Shown: positions 7,296 to 16,310 of the stretch, piece by piece | Numbering within the stretch: the first letter of the stretch is position 1 | Layout of the letters: each line of letters starts with the position of its first letter | Assembly: GCF_031181705.1 (NCBI RefSeq) | Contig: NZ_JAPSKN010000007.1 | Location: 1 to 64,000 of the forward strand | Length of the DNA stretch: 64,000 bases | Source of the DNA: Streptomyces sp. | GTDB lineage: Bacteria; Actinomycetota; Actinomycetes; Streptomycetales; Streptomycetaceae | Reading direction: 5' to 3' | Program-made: the position numbers and the translations under genes | Notes under the pieces: generated by a model | Databases searched by the model: none | The model's input: the letters and a program-made list of their open reading frames with translations, nothing else | Told to the model about the DNA's origin: nothing

Positions 7296-9872
7296 CTACT
7301 GGTCAGCAGCCTGGTCGCACGCCTGTCCACGCAACGCGCGTGCCAGATCGTCCCGGGACTCCAGGACCAGCCGGCGCAGCGCCGGGGCCGCCTCGCGGTG
7401 GGCGTCCAGCCAGGCGTCCGCGGCGTCCAGCGTCTCCTTCGACTGCTGCAGCGACGGGAACAGGCCCTGCACCACGTGCATGGCGATCTGGATCGACCGC
7501 TCGGCCCAGACCCGCTCGAGCGCCGCGAAGTACTTCTCCGCGTACGGTGCGAGCAGCTCCCGCTGGGAGCCCTGGGAGAAGCCCGCGATGGTCGCCTCGA
7601 CCATCGCGTTGGACAGCGCGTCGGACTCCACGACCTGCGCCCACGCCTGGGCCTTGACCGCCTGTGAGGGGCGCGCGGCCAGGCAGCGCACCTGGTGCCG
7701 CTTGCCGGAGGCCGTGTCGTCCCGGGCCAGCTCCTCGGCCAGCGCCTTCTCGTCCACCGCCCCATGCGCGGCCAGCGGCTCCAGGAAGACCCACCGCAGC
7801 TCCTGGTCCAGCTCCAGCCCCTCGACCGTCGCGGTGCCCGCCAGCAGGTCGCGCAGCAGGTCGAAGTCGGCTTGGGCGGTGGCCGTCCGGGCGAAGAAGC
7901 GCGCCCACGCCAGCTGGTGCTCGCTGCCGGCCCCGGCCGCGTACAGCTCGCGGCGCGCGCCCTCGGCGAGCAGCAGGGCGGTCGTCGCGCGCCGGGCCGG
8001 CGCGCAGTAGTGCGTGAGCGCCGACTCGGCCCACGCGTGCAGCATCTGCAGGACGCCGATCTCGGACTCGCGCCCCGCGAACCGCAGCACCAGGTCCACG
8101 AACTCCCGCGCCGGCAGCAGCGCGTCCCGCGTCATGTTCCACAGCGCCGACCAGCACAGGGCGCGGGCGAGCGGGTCGGTGACCGACCCGAGGTGCTCGC
8201 GCAGCGTGGCCAGCGACGTCTCGTCGAAGCGGCTCTTGCAGTAGGTCAGGTCGTCGTCGTTGACCAGGACCAGGTCCGGGGCGTCGGCGCCGGCCAGCTC
8301 CGCGACCACCGTCCGGGCGCCCTCGACGTCGGTCTCCGCGCGCGCGTACCGCTCCAGCGTCCCGTCCGCCACCCGGTACAGGCCCACCGCGACCCGGTGC
8401 GGGCGCAGTTCCGGGTGCGACTCGGCGGCCTCCTGCACCACCGCCAGCTCCTCGACGCGGCCGTCGGCGTCCAGCAGCACCTGCGGCGTCAGCGCGTTCA
8501 CCCCGGCCGTCTCCAGCCAGGACCGCGACCAGGCGCTCATGTCCCGGCCACTGGTCTCCTCCAGCACCGACAGCAGGTCGCCGAGGCGCGTGTTGCCGTA
8601 GGCGTGCCGCTTGAAGTAGCGCCGGGCGCCCTCCAGGAACGCCTCCTCGCCGACGTACGCCACGAGCTGCTTGAGCACCGACGCGCCCTTGGCGTACGTG
8701 ATGCCGTCGAAGTTCAGCTTGGCGTCCTGCAGGTCGCGGATGTCCGCCGTGATCGGGTGCGTGGAGGGCAGCTGGTCCGCGCGGTAGGCCCAGGCCTTGC
8801 GGCGGTTGGCGAAGGTGATCCAGCCCTCGCTGAAGCGGGTCGCGCCGACCAGGGAGTACGCGCCCATGAAGTCCGCGAAGGACTCCTTCAGCCACAGGTC
8901 GTCCCACCACTCCATGGTGACCAGGTCGCCGAACCACATGTGCGCCATCTCGTGCAGCACGACGTTGGCCCGGCCCTCGTAGGACGCCTGGGTCACCTTG
9001 CCGCGGAAGACGAACTCCTCCCGGAACGTCACGAGTCCCGGGTTCTCCATCGCGCCCAGGTTGTACTCCGGCACGAACGCCTGGTCGTACTTGCCGAACG
9101 GGTACGGGTAGTCGAAGTGGTCGTGGAAGAAGTCCAGGCCCTGCTTGGTGACCAGGAAGACGTCGTCGGCGTCGAAGTGGGGCGCGAGGGCCTTGCGGCA
9201 CAGGGCGCCGAGCGGGATCTCCAGCGTCGTGCCGTCCGCGAAGGTGCGGGAGTAGGAGTCCGTCACGTGGTGGTACGGGCCCGCCACCACGCAGGTGATG
9301 TACGTCGAGATCGGCTTGGTCTCCGCGAACCGCCACACCCCGTCGGACCGCTCACCGGCGCCGTTGCTCCACACCGTCCAGCCCTCGGGGGCCCGCACCT
9401 CGAAGCGGAACGGGGCCTTGAGGTCGGGCTGCTCGAAGTTGGCGAAGACACGGCGGGAGTCGGCCGGCTCGTACTGCGTGTACAGGTACACCTCGCCGTC
9501 CTCCGGGTCGACGAAGCGGTGCAGGCCCTCGCCGGTGCGGGAGTAGGCGCACCGGGCGTCGACCACCAGCTCGTTGTCCGCGGCCAGGTCCTCCAGCGTG
9601 ATCCGGCAGCCGTCGAAGACCTCTCCGGGGTCCAGGTCGCGGCCGTTGAGCGAGACGGACGTCACACTCGGGGCGATCAGATCGGCGAAGCTGCTCGCAC
9701 CGGGCTCGTTGCAGCGGAAGCGGATCGTCGTGACCGAGCGGAACGTGCGGGGCCCGTCGCCGCTGTCCTCGCCGACCGCGGACCGCAGGTCGAGGGACAC
9801 CTCGTACCCGTCGACGCTCAGCAGGGCGGCCCGCTCGCGGGCCTCGTCGCGGGACAGATTCTCACCGGGCAC
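7296..9872 (-). CDS. pepN: Aminopeptidase N (M1 family zinc metalloprotease)
   Basis: 858 residues, the usual size of actinobacterial PepN. The GTG start at 9872 follows GAGGAG by eight bases. The substrate-binding motif GAMENPG lies at about residue 272. The zinc site HEMAH is at about 307-311 with the third ligand Glu in WLKESFADF about 18 residues later. The C-terminal ERAP1-like helical region is complete. It removes N-terminal residues from cytosolic peptides and works downstream of the Clp proteases encoded later in the window. It is divergent from the DsbA-like gene and has no partner genes. Confidence 0.96.
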   Translation of the reverse strand: MPGENLSRDEARERAALLSVDGYEVSLDLRSAVGEDSGDGPRTFRSVTTIRFRCNEPGASSFADLIAPSVTSVSLNGRDLDPGEVFDGCRITLEDLAADNELVVDARCAYSRTGEGLHRFVDPEDGEVYLYTQYEPADSRRVFANFEQPDLKAPFRFEVRAPEGWTVWSNGAGERSDGVWRFAETKPISTYITCVVAGPYHHVTDSYSRTFADGTTLEIPLGALCRKALAPHFDADDVFLVTKQGLDFFHDHFDYPYPFGKYDQAFVPEYNLGAMENPGLVTFREEFVFRGKVTQASYEGRANVVLHEMAHMWFGDLVTMEWWDDLWLKESFADFMGAYSLVGATRFSEGWITFANRRKAWAYRADQLPSTHPITADIRDLQDAKLNFDGITYAKGASVLKQLVAYVGEEAFLEGARRYFKRHAYGNTRLGDLLSVLEETSGRDMSAWSRSWLETAGVNALTPQVLLDADGRVEELAVVQEAAESHPELRPHRVAVGLYRVADGTLERYARAETDVEGARTVVAELAGADAPDLVLVNDDDLTYCKSRFDETSLATLREHLGSVTDPLARALCWSALWNMTRDALLPAREFVDLVLRFAGRESEIGVLQMLHAWAESALTHYCAPARRATTALLLAEGARRELYAAGAGSEHQLAWARFFARTATAQADFDLLRDLLAGTATVEGLELDQELRWVFLEPLAAHGAVDEKALAEELARDDTASGKRHQVRCLAARPSQAVKAQAWAQVVESDALSNAMVEATIAGFSQGSQRELLAPYAEKYFAALERVWAERSIQIAMHVVQGLFPSLQQSKETLDAADAWLDAHREAAPALRRLVLESRDDLARALRGQACDQAADQ

Positions 9873-10011
9873 GGGCGGAACTCCTCAAGCGTCGTGGAAT
9901 ACGGCTGAACAGCACCGATCCTGCCACGCGCCCCTGACACGGGTCAGCCGGGAATGGCCGGGGACCGCCGAGGCGTTTCCCCGGGGAAACGGCTTCCTCA
10001 CGAGGAGAGAC

Positions 10012-10647
10012 ATGTCGGACAAGACCCCCGTCGACTTCTGGTTCGACCCGCTGTGCCCCTGGGCGTGGATGACCTCCCGTTGGGTGCTGGAGGTGGAGAA
10101 GGTCAGGGACATCAAGGTCCGCTGGCATGTCATGAGCCTCTCCGTGCTCAACGAGGACAAGCTGGACGAGCTGCCCGAGCGGTACCGCGAGCTGCTGGAG
10201 ACGGGCTGGGGCCCGGTCCGGGTCGTCATAGCCGCCCAGCAGGAACACGGCGCCGAGGTGCTCGGCGACCTCTACACCGCGCTCGGCACCCGCATCCACA
10301 ACCAGGGCGAGGGCCACGGCAAGGAGACCGTCGCCGCGGCCCTGAAGGACGTGGGCCTGCCCGACTCCCTCATGGAGCACTGGGACGCCACCCCGTACGA
10401 GGCCGAGCTGCGCGCCTCCCACAAGGAGGGCATCGACAAGGTCGGCCAGGACGTCGGCACGCCCGTCATCGCCGTGCCCGGCGCCGACGGCGAGCAGATC
10501 GCCTTCTTCGGACCGGTCGTCACCCCGGCGCCCAAGGGTGAGGAGGCCGCCCGCCTGTGGGACGGCACCCTCGCCGTGGCCTCGGTGCCGGGCTTCTACG
10601 AGATCAAGCGCACGCGCACCAAGGGCCCGGACTTCTCCAATCTCTGA
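10012..10647 (+). CDS. DsbA-family protein, mycothiol-dependent nitroreductase (Rv2466c) homologue
   Basis: 211 residues from the ATG at 10012, preceded by GAGGAGA. It aligns throughout with Mycobacterium tuberculosis Rv2466c as I remember it: DFWFDPLCPW, VRWHVMSLSVLNE, RIHNQGEGH, VGTPVIAV and a C-terminal FYEIKRTRT. There is no signal peptide, so it is cytosolic. The thioredoxin-fold active site reads C15-P-W-A18 instead of CPWC, so only the attacking cysteine remains and a monothiol mechanism with mycothiol is implied. The 3' end is three bases from that of the convergent small CxxC gene, with no hairpin between. Confidence 0.88.
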   Translation: MSDKTPVDFWFDPLCPWAWMTSRWVLEVEKVRDIKVRWHVMSLSVLNEDKLDELPERYRELLETGWGPVRVVIAAQQEHGAEVLGDLYTALGTRIHNQGEGHGKETVAAALKDVGLPDSLMEHWDATPYEAELRASHKEGIDKVGQDVGTPVIAVPGADGEQIAFFGPVVTPAPKGEEAARLWDGTLAVASVPGFYEIKRTRTKGPDFSNL

Positions 10648-10650
10648 GGC

Positions 10651-10872
10651 TCACGCCGAGGCGTCGGCTCCCGGGTTCCGCAGTTCCTCCGGGAGCCGGC
10701 CCCCGGCAGCCCGGTGGTCCCAGGGCTGGTACCACCGGCAGCCCGGTGCGGTGCAGCGCCACAGGTCCGCGCGCCGTGTCCCGATGGCCTTCCTCTCCTC
10801 GGGCTTGAGCGGCACGAACACCTGTGTGCCGCTGCCGGGACAGGTCGGGCAGTGCTTGTCCCTGAAGAACAT
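10651..10872 (-). CDS. Small CxxC protein, probable zinc ribbon
   Basis: 73 residues. Cysteine pairs C8-x-x-C11 and C40-x4-C45 could bind one zinc atom. The start codon overlaps the stop of the glycerophosphodiesterase gene as TGATG, and GAGGAGGGG precedes it, so translation is probably coupled. Charged, soluble, no signal peptide. I do not recognise a named family. As the last gene of the sugar operon it may be an accessory or simply a co-transcribed neighbour. Confidence 0.7.
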   Translation of the reverse strand: MFFRDKHCPTCPGSGTQVFVPLKPEERKAIGTRRADLWRCTAPGCRWYQPWDHRAAGGRLPEELRNPGADASA

Positions 10873-11924
10873 CAGCCCCTCCTCGCGCTGACCGCCAGGT
10901 CCGGGAAGTCGGTGACGACCGCATCGACCCCCATGTCGTAGTACAGCGCGTATTCCGCCAACGCGTCCCCGAAATCGGCGGGTCCGCTCCCGCGCCGGAA
11001 CCGGGCCGGCAGGAACTGGTTCTCCGCGCGGAAGGTGTACGGCCCGATCCGCAGCCCCGCCGCGTGCGCGTCCGCCACGAGCGACGTGCCGGCGACCGAG
11101 GACTTGTCCGGCCCGATCCAGTCGGCGTACGCGGCGATCCGGGCGAGCCCGGCCGGACTCATCATGTCCCGGTACGTCGTGGGATCACCGGCCGAGACCA
11201 GGTCGTACGGCCCGCCCGTCGTCCCCAGCGCCTGCCACAGCGGCACGCCCAGCCGTTCCGCGGCGATCCGGCTGAGGCTCGTCGGCTCGAAGGACTGCAC
11301 GACGCACTCGCGCGGCCCGAGCCGGTTGCGGCGGATCGCCGAGGCCAGCCTCGGCTCCAGCGGCAGCCCGATCGAACGGAAGTACGTGGGGTGCTTGGTC
11401 TCGGGGAAGACGGCGACCGTGCGGCGGTGCGCCTTCGACAGCCGCCGCGCCAGGTCCACGACCTCCTGGAACGTCAGGATCCGAGCACGCCCGTCGAAGA
11501 CGGTGTTGCGGTTGCGCACCGCCGGCAGCCGCTCCACCGCCCGCAGCGTCCTCAGCTCGGCCAGGGTGAAGTCCTCCGTGAACCATCCGGTGACCTGGCG
11601 GCCGTCGACCGTCTTCGTCGTGCGCCGGCCGGCGAACTCCGGCCGCAGGGCCACGTCGGTCGTCTGCGAGATCTCGTTCTCGTGCCGGACCACCAGCTCG
11701 TGGTCCTTCGTCGGCACCAGGTCCGGTTCGATCCAGTCGGCGCCCGTCTCCACCGCGTGGATGTACGAGGCCGCCGTGTGCTCCGGGCGCCAGCCGGCCG
11801 CGCCGCGATGGCCGATGACGACCGGGCCGCGTGCACCCGGTCCGGCCACCGCCGGGGCGCCGGCGGTCACCGTGGCCGTCCCCGCGGCCGCCGCGAGCAG
11901 GAGGCATCTCCGTCCGAGCTGCAT
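10872..11924 (-). CDS. Secreted glycerophosphodiester phosphodiesterase
   Basis: 350 residues. The ATG at 11924 has AGGGGAG five bases upstream and is preferred over the in-frame ATG at 11939. A signal peptide (GRRCLLLAAAAG, cleavage near AVAG) exports it. GDPD motifs: GHRGAAGWRPEHT at about 38-50 (catalytic His), the Glu pair in WIEPDLV, and HEN; later KxxxP in PETKHPT. It splits deacylated phospholipids or teichoic-acid-like glycerophosphodiesters into glycerol-3-phosphate and an alcohol. Placement downstream of a polyol importer and kinase suggests it feeds substrate to that pathway, which is inference. Confidence 0.9.
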   Translation of the reverse strand: MQLGRRCLLLAAAAGTATVTAGAPAVAGPGARGPVVIGHRGAAGWRPEHTAASYIHAVETGADWIEPDLVPTKDHELVVRHENEISQTTDVALRPEFAGRRTTKTVDGRQVTGWFTEDFTLAELRTLRAVERLPAVRNRNTVFDGRARILTFQEVVDLARRLSKAHRRTVAVFPETKHPTYFRSIGLPLEPRLASAIRRNRLGPRECVVQSFEPTSLSRIAAERLGVPLWQALGTTGGPYDLVSAGDPTTYRDMMSPAGLARIAAYADWIGPDKSSVAGTSLVADAHAAGLRIGPYTFRAENQFLPARFRRGSGPADFGDALAEYALYYDMGVDAVVTDFPDLAVSARRG

Positions 11925-11950
11925 GCGACTCCCCTTCATGGATGGGATGT

Positions 11951-13381
11951 TCAGGCCCGGGCCCGGGCCCGGGCCCGTGCCCCGGCCAGCCGCTCCAGGT
12001 GCTCCGCATAGCCCTCCGTGTAGAACGCGGCCCGGCCCGGGTCCGGCTCGACGACCGCCGTCGGCCTCGTCCACGCCGGTGCGTCCAGCCCGGCCCCGAA
12101 CCGCTCGGCCGCCGCCAGCACCGCCCCCCGCGCCCCCACCTCGCCCTCGACGACCCGCAGGGGCCGCCCGAGCACGTCCGCCAGCAGCCGCATCCAGGCG
12201 GGGCTGCGCGTGCCCCCGCCGCAGACGGCGAGGCTCCCCGTCAGGCCGGCCGCCTCCAGGCAGTGCCGGGCCGCGTACCCGATGCCCTCGCAGGTGGCAC
12301 GGACCACATCACCCCGGGTCGACTCCAGGGACACACCGGTGAGTTCGGCGCGCAGCCGCGGCTCCACGAAGGGGGCGCGTTCCCCGGAGGGCGCGAAGTA
12401 GGGCAGCACGCGTACGCCGTGCGCGCCGGGCGGGGCCTGCGCCAGCAGCCCGTCCACCTCGTCGTGCCGCACGCCGGTCGTGGACAGCACCCAGTCCAGC
12501 GCGGCCGTGCCGACCATCGCGGGCATGGCGCGCAGCCAGTGCCCGGGCCGGTCCGTGGAGATGTACAGCCCGGCCGGTTCGCCGGTCAGGTCGAGTTCGG
12601 CCGTGGCGACCAGGCTGGCCAGGCAGGTGCCGACGATCAGCAGCCCGTCGCCCGGGGACGTCACACCGGCGCCCAGCGCGCAGGCCGGCAGATCGTAGGG
12701 GCCGTTGGCGATCCGGGTGCCGGCCGGCAGGCCCTCGCCGCGTGCCCCGGCCGTGGCGACCGGGTCGCTGACCGGGGCGAGCAGGCCCCGCCGGTGGCTC
12801 AGCCCGAGCAGTTCGACGACCCGGTCGTCGTACGCCCGACTCCGCGGGTCGAGGAACGGCATGGACGCGTCCGACACGTCCGTGGTCGGGCCGGCTCCGG
12901 TCAGCCGCTGGAACACCACGTCCTTGCAGTACAGGGCGGCCCGCGCGGTGTCCAGCGCCTTCGGCTCGTGGCGGTCCAGCCAGGCCAGCAGCGGCCCCGG
13001 GCAGCCGGGGAACAGCGCGCTCCCGGTCCGCCGGAACACCGTCTCGAACGTGCCGTCCGCCAGCCACCGGTCGACCAGTTCGTGTGCGCGCCCGTCCATC
13101 CAGGAGGCCGCCGCCCGCACAGGCCGCCCCTCGGCGTCGACCAGCCACACCCCGTCGCCCTGCCCGGTCAGCCCGGCGAACTCCACCGGCTCCGCCACCG
13201 CGGCGGTCAGCGCGCCGAGCACGCCGACGACCGCCGCGTACACCTCCTCCATGTCCTGCTCGACGACCCCGCCGTGCAGCGACAGGCCCACCGGCCTCGC
13301 CTCCACGGCCAGTTGGCGGCCCGCCGTGTCGAAGGCCGCCGCCTTGACCATGGACGTGCCCACATCGATACCGACGTACAT
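11951..13381 (-). CDS. FGGY-family carbohydrate kinase (xylulose/polyol kinase type)
   Basis: 476 residues from the ATG at 13381 with GAGGAG upstream. FGGY features: N-terminal phosphate loop GIDVGTSMVKAAAFD, the substrate-side TGQGDGVWLVD and SWMDGRA, Asp in GPYDLPACALGAG as probable catalytic base, and the C-terminal GGGTRSPAWMRLLADVLGRP nucleotide site. Phosphorylates a sugar or polyol imported by the neighbouring ABC system. The exact substrate cannot be read. The C-terminus is an odd Ala-Arg run (GARARARARA) encoded by a GGGCCC tandem repeat. Confidence 0.88.
   Translation of the reverse strand: MYVGIDVGTSMVKAAAFDTAGRQLAVEARPVGLSLHGGVVEQDMEEVYAAVVGVLGALTAAVAEPVEFAGLTGQGDGVWLVDAEGRPVRAAASWMDGRAHELVDRWLADGTFETVFRRTGSALFPGCPGPLLAWLDRHEPKALDTARAALYCKDVVFQRLTGAGPTTDVSDASMPFLDPRSRAYDDRVVELLGLSHRRGLLAPVSDPVATAGARGEGLPAGTRIANGPYDLPACALGAGVTSPGDGLLIVGTCLASLVATAELDLTGEPAGLYISTDRPGHWLRAMPAMVGTAALDWVLSTTGVRHDEVDGLLAQAPPGAHGVRVLPYFAPSGERAPFVEPRLRAELTGVSLESTRGDVVRATCEGIGYAARHCLEAAGLTGSLAVCGGGTRSPAWMRLLADVLGRPLRVVEGEVGARGAVLAAAERFGAGLDAPAWTRPTAVVEPDPGRAAFYTEGYAEHLERLAGARARARARA
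11954..11977. repeat. GGGCCC hexanucleotide tandem repeat
   Basis: About four tandem GGGCCC units at the 3' end of the kinase gene, 30 bases before the start of the GDPD gene. It encodes alternating Ala-Arg on the - strand. Changes in copy number would keep frame but would alter RNA folding just ahead of the GDPD ribosome site. Confidence 0.7.
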
Positions 13382-13400
13382 GCGGCTCTCCTCAGGGTCC

Positions 13401-14432
13401 TCAGGTCAGACAGTGCGCGAGCGGCTCTCCCCGCACCCAGCGGCCCACCTCCTCGGCGGCGATCCGTGCGGCCTTCTCCGCCACCGCGCGCGAGGCGCCG
13501 CCCAGGTGGGGTGTGAGCACCACGCGTTCGGCGAATCCCCGCAGCCGGGACTCCACCGGCAGCGGCTCCCGCTCGTAGGTGTCGAGCGCCGCCGCCGACA
13601 CCCTGCCGCTGTCCAGCGCGTCGCACAGCGCGTCCTCGTCCAGCAGCGGACCCCGGGCCACGTTCACCACCACCGCCCCGTGCGGCAGCAGGCCCAGCTC
13701 CCGGGCGCCGACCAGCCCCCGCGTCTGAGCGGTGAGCCGGGCGTGCAGGGTGATCACCCGGGAGCGGCGCAGGAGGTCGTCGAGCGAGGTGACGCGCAGG
13801 CCGTGGATCTCGCCGTGCACATACGGGTCGTACACCATCACCCGTGCCCCGAACGCGCACAGCACGCGTGCGACCCTGCTGCCGACGGCCCCGTACCCGA
13901 TCAGTCCGACGGGCAGGTCCTCCAGCTCGTGGCCGCTCTCCTCGTACGTGTAGTACGTCGCCCCCTCCCAGCTGCCCCGCCGGACCAGCGGCTCGTGGGC
14001 CTGGGGGATGCGGCGCAGGGCGCAGAGCATCAGGGCGAGGGTGAACTCGGCGGTGGCGGCGGCGTTGCGGCCGGGCGCGAAGCACACCCGCACGTCCCGC
14101 CGCTTCGCCGCGTCCAGGTTGACGTTGACCGGCCCGCCCCGGCAGACCACGACCAGCCGCAGGTCCGGGCAGGCGGCCAGGACCCGCTCGGTGACCGGAC
14201 CCATCTGCGTGACCAGCACCTGCGCCCCGGCCAGCGCCTCGATCAGCTCGTCCTCGGCGTCACTGGCCTCCCGCACCTCGGCGACCGGCCCGAACGGCTC
14301 CAGCGGCCAGCCCAGCCGCAGTTCCCGCACCTGCGCCCGCTCCACCTCGTGCGCCACCGCCCGGGTGATGAGCGACGGCAGGACGAAGTGGTCACCGGCG
14401 GCCACGACACGCACGCTGTTCTCGGCAGTCAT
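13401..14432 (-). CDS. D-2-hydroxyacid dehydrogenase (phosphoglycerate dehydrogenase-like)
   Basis: 343 residues. The NAD-binding Rossmann motif is LIGYGAVGSRVA at about 178-189. Catalytic residues fit the D-isomer-specific family: Arg in VNVARGPLLDED, Glu in DTYEREPL and His in LTPHLGG. The start ATG overlaps the stop of the ATPase gene upstream as ATGA. There is no ACT domain, so it is not the serine-biosynthetic SerA. It probably interconverts a 2-hydroxy acid and a 2-keto acid derived from the imported sugar or polyol. Confidence 0.87.
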   Translation of the reverse strand: MTAENSVRVVAAGDHFVLPSLITRAVAHEVERAQVRELRLGWPLEPFGPVAEVREASDAEDELIEALAGAQVLVTQMGPVTERVLAACPDLRLVVVCRGGPVNVNLDAAKRRDVRVCFAPGRNAAATAEFTLALMLCALRRIPQAHEPLVRRGSWEGATYYTYEESGHELEDLPVGLIGYGAVGSRVARVLCAFGARVMVYDPYVHGEIHGLRVTSLDDLLRRSRVITLHARLTAQTRGLVGARELGLLPHGAVVVNVARGPLLDEDALCDALDSGRVSAAALDTYEREPLPVESRLRGFAERVVLTPHLGGASRAVAEKAARIAAEEVGRWVRGEPLAHCLT

Positions 14433-15508
14433 CGCAGTGAGGCTCCTGTCTCGGCGTCGAAGACATGGGTGTGTGCGAGGTCGGCGGCGACCCGGACCCG
14501 GTCGTCGTGGGCGAGCCGTGCTTCGGGATCGGTGAGGACGAGCAGGTGCCGCTCCACACCGTCCAGGGCGAGGGTCGCCAGGCCCGACTCAAGGAGCGGT
14601 TCGTGCGCGACGACCCGGGCGGGCAGGCCGTCCCCGGCGGTGAGCCGGACGTCCTCGGGGCGGATGCCGACCACCACCTCGCGGCCCCGCTCCACCGGCA
14701 CGGGCAGGGCGATGCGGACCGTGTCGGACAGGCGGGCGTGGCCGTCGCCGCCGGCGATGCCGGGCAGCAGGGTGATCGCGGGCTCGCCGACGAAGTCGGC
14801 GACGAAGACGTCGGCCGGGCTGTCGTAGATCTCGTAGGGGGTGCCGAGCTGCTGGATGACGCCGTCCTTCATGACGGCGATCCGGTCGGCGAGGGAGAGG
14901 GCCTCCTCCTGGTCGTGGGTGACCAGGATGGTGGTGTGGCCGAGGTCCTTCTGGATGCGCTTGAGTTCGCGGCGGGTGGTGTCGCGCTGGGCCGCGTCGA
15001 GGTGGGAGAGGGGCTCGTCGAGGAGCAGCACGTCCGGTTCGCGGATCAGGGCCCGGGCCAGCGAGACGCGCTGTTTCTGGCCGCTGGACAGACCGGCCGG
15101 GCGGGCGTCCAGCAGCTCGGTCAGGCCGACCCGTTCGGCGATCTCCTTCACCTTGCGGTCGACATCGCCCCGGGCGGACCTGCGCCGGGCCTTCAGCCCG
15201 AACGCCAGGTTCTCCGCGACCGACAGCGGCGGATACAGCGCGTAGTTCTCGAACGCGACCCCGATGTTGCGCCGCCGCGCGGGCCGCTCCACCACCGACG
15301 CCCCGCCGACCAGGATGTCCCCGCCGGTGACGGACTCCAGCCCGGCGATCATCCGTAACGTGGTCGACTTGCCGCAGCCGGACGGCCCGAGCAGCCCGAG
15401 CAGTTCCCCGGACCGCAGGCTCAGGTCGATCCCGCGGACGGCGTCCACGGAGGGCCGCCCACGCGACCGGTAGGTCTTGCGCAGCTCACGTAGCTCCAGT
15501 CCCGTCAT
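14429..15508 (-). CDS. ABC transporter ATP-binding protein (MalK/UgpC type), copy 2
   Basis: 359 residues. Walker A GPSGCGKSTT at about 38-47, signature LSSGQKQR (the third position is Ser, not the usual Gly), Walker B VLLLDEPLSHLD, and the H-loop in LVTHDQEEA. A C-terminal TOBE regulatory domain follows. The ATG at 15508 lies inside the end of the DeoR gene (23-base overlap) with GAAGGGCGG upstream. It is a second, distinct ATPase in an operon with one permease pair, which suggests a heterodimeric nucleotide-binding pair like that of the rhizobial glycerol importer GlpSTPQV. Confidence 0.9.
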   Translation of the reverse strand: MTGLELRELRKTYRSRGRPSVDAVRGIDLSLRSGELLGLLGPSGCGKSTTLRMIAGLESVTGGDILVGGASVVERPARRRNIGVAFENYALYPPLSVAENLAFGLKARRRSARGDVDRKVKEIAERVGLTELLDARPAGLSSGQKQRVSLARALIREPDVLLLDEPLSHLDAAQRDTTRRELKRIQKDLGHTTILVTHDQEEALSLADRIAVMKDGVIQQLGTPYEIYDSPADVFVADFVGEPAITLLPGIAGGDGHARLSDTVRIALPVPVERGREVVVGIRPEDVRLTAGDGLPARVVAHEPLLESGLATLALDGVERHLLVLTDPEARLAHDDRVRVAADLAHTHVFDAETGASLR

Positions 15509-16310
15509 GGCCGCCCTTCGTCGCGCAAACCTCGTAACGGACCTTGTGCTCGTCCAGGTCCCGCAGTGCCTCCGGCGACGCCCCGTCGTCCACGAGGACG
15601 GTGTCGAAGCGGGACAGCGGGACGACCCGGTGCAGGGCGACCCGGCCGAGCTTGGTGTGGTCGATCAGCAGGACGTTCCGGGCGGCCGCGTCGAGCATCG
15701 CCCGCTTCACGGACACGATGTGCTGCTCCTGGTGGTACGCGTAACCCCCGTGCACGGCGGACGTCGACGCGAAGCACACGTCCACCCGCAGCTGCTCGAC
15801 CGCCTCCACGCACGACACCCCGAGGAACGAGGAGTGCAGCGGGTCGTAGTCGCCGCCGAGGGCCATCAGGTGGATGCCCCGCTGGTCGGCCAGGAGGTTG
15901 ATCGCCTCCAGGAAGTTGGTGACGACCGTCAGGGGCGTGATCTCGCCCGTGCGCAGCCGCCTGGCTATCTCCAGGGTGGACGTGGAGTCGTCCAGCAGGA
16001 CCGCCATGCCGGGCTCGACCATCCGCAGGGCGTGTTCGGCGACGGCGGCCTTCTCGGCGCGCATGGTCTTCAGCCGGTACTGCACGTTCGACTCGAAGAC
16101 CCCCGACGGCTGCGCGGTCACCCCGCCGCGGAACTTCCGTACGACGCCCTGCCGTTCGAGCTCGTCCAGGTCCCGGTGGATGGTCATCAGGCTCACTCCG
16201 AACCGCTCGGCCAGCTCCGCCGCCGTGGCCGAGCCGTCGGCCAGCACCTGCTCGGCCATGGCGGCCTGCCGCGCCGCGGGCCCCTGCTGTCCCCCACTGC
16301 TGTTGCTCAT
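15486..16310 (-). CDS. DeoR-family transcriptional regulator
   Basis: 274 residues. The N-terminal winged helix-turn-helix carries the DeoR signature AAELAERFGVSLMTIHRDLDELERQGVV at about 29-56 (quoted only to identify it). The C-terminal DeoRC sensor domain has the DDSTST and VVTNFLEA phosphosugar-binding segments. The ATG at 16310 overlaps the upstream ATPase stop as ATGA. Being inside the operon, it probably autoregulates the locus and responds to a phosphorylated sugar made by one of the FGGY kinases. The palindrome at 20541-20567 is a candidate operator. Confidence 0.9.
   Translation of the reverse strand: MSNSSGGQQGPAARQAAMAEQVLADGSATAAELAERFGVSLMTIHRDLDELERQGVVRKFRGGVTAQPSGVFESNVQYRLKTMRAEKAAVAEHALRMVEPGMAVLLDDSTSTLEIARRLRTGEITPLTVVTNFLEAINLLADQRGIHLMALGGDYDPLHSSFLGVSCVEAVEQLRVDVCFASTSAVHGGYAYHQEQHIVSVKRAMLDAAARNVLLIDHTKLGRVALHRVVPLSRFDTVLVDDGASPEALRDLDEHKVRYEVCATKGGHDGTGAT

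Noticed and set aside
7695-9908. 737-codon open frame on the + strand
   Set aside because: Antisense to pepN; no domain, codon bias wrong.
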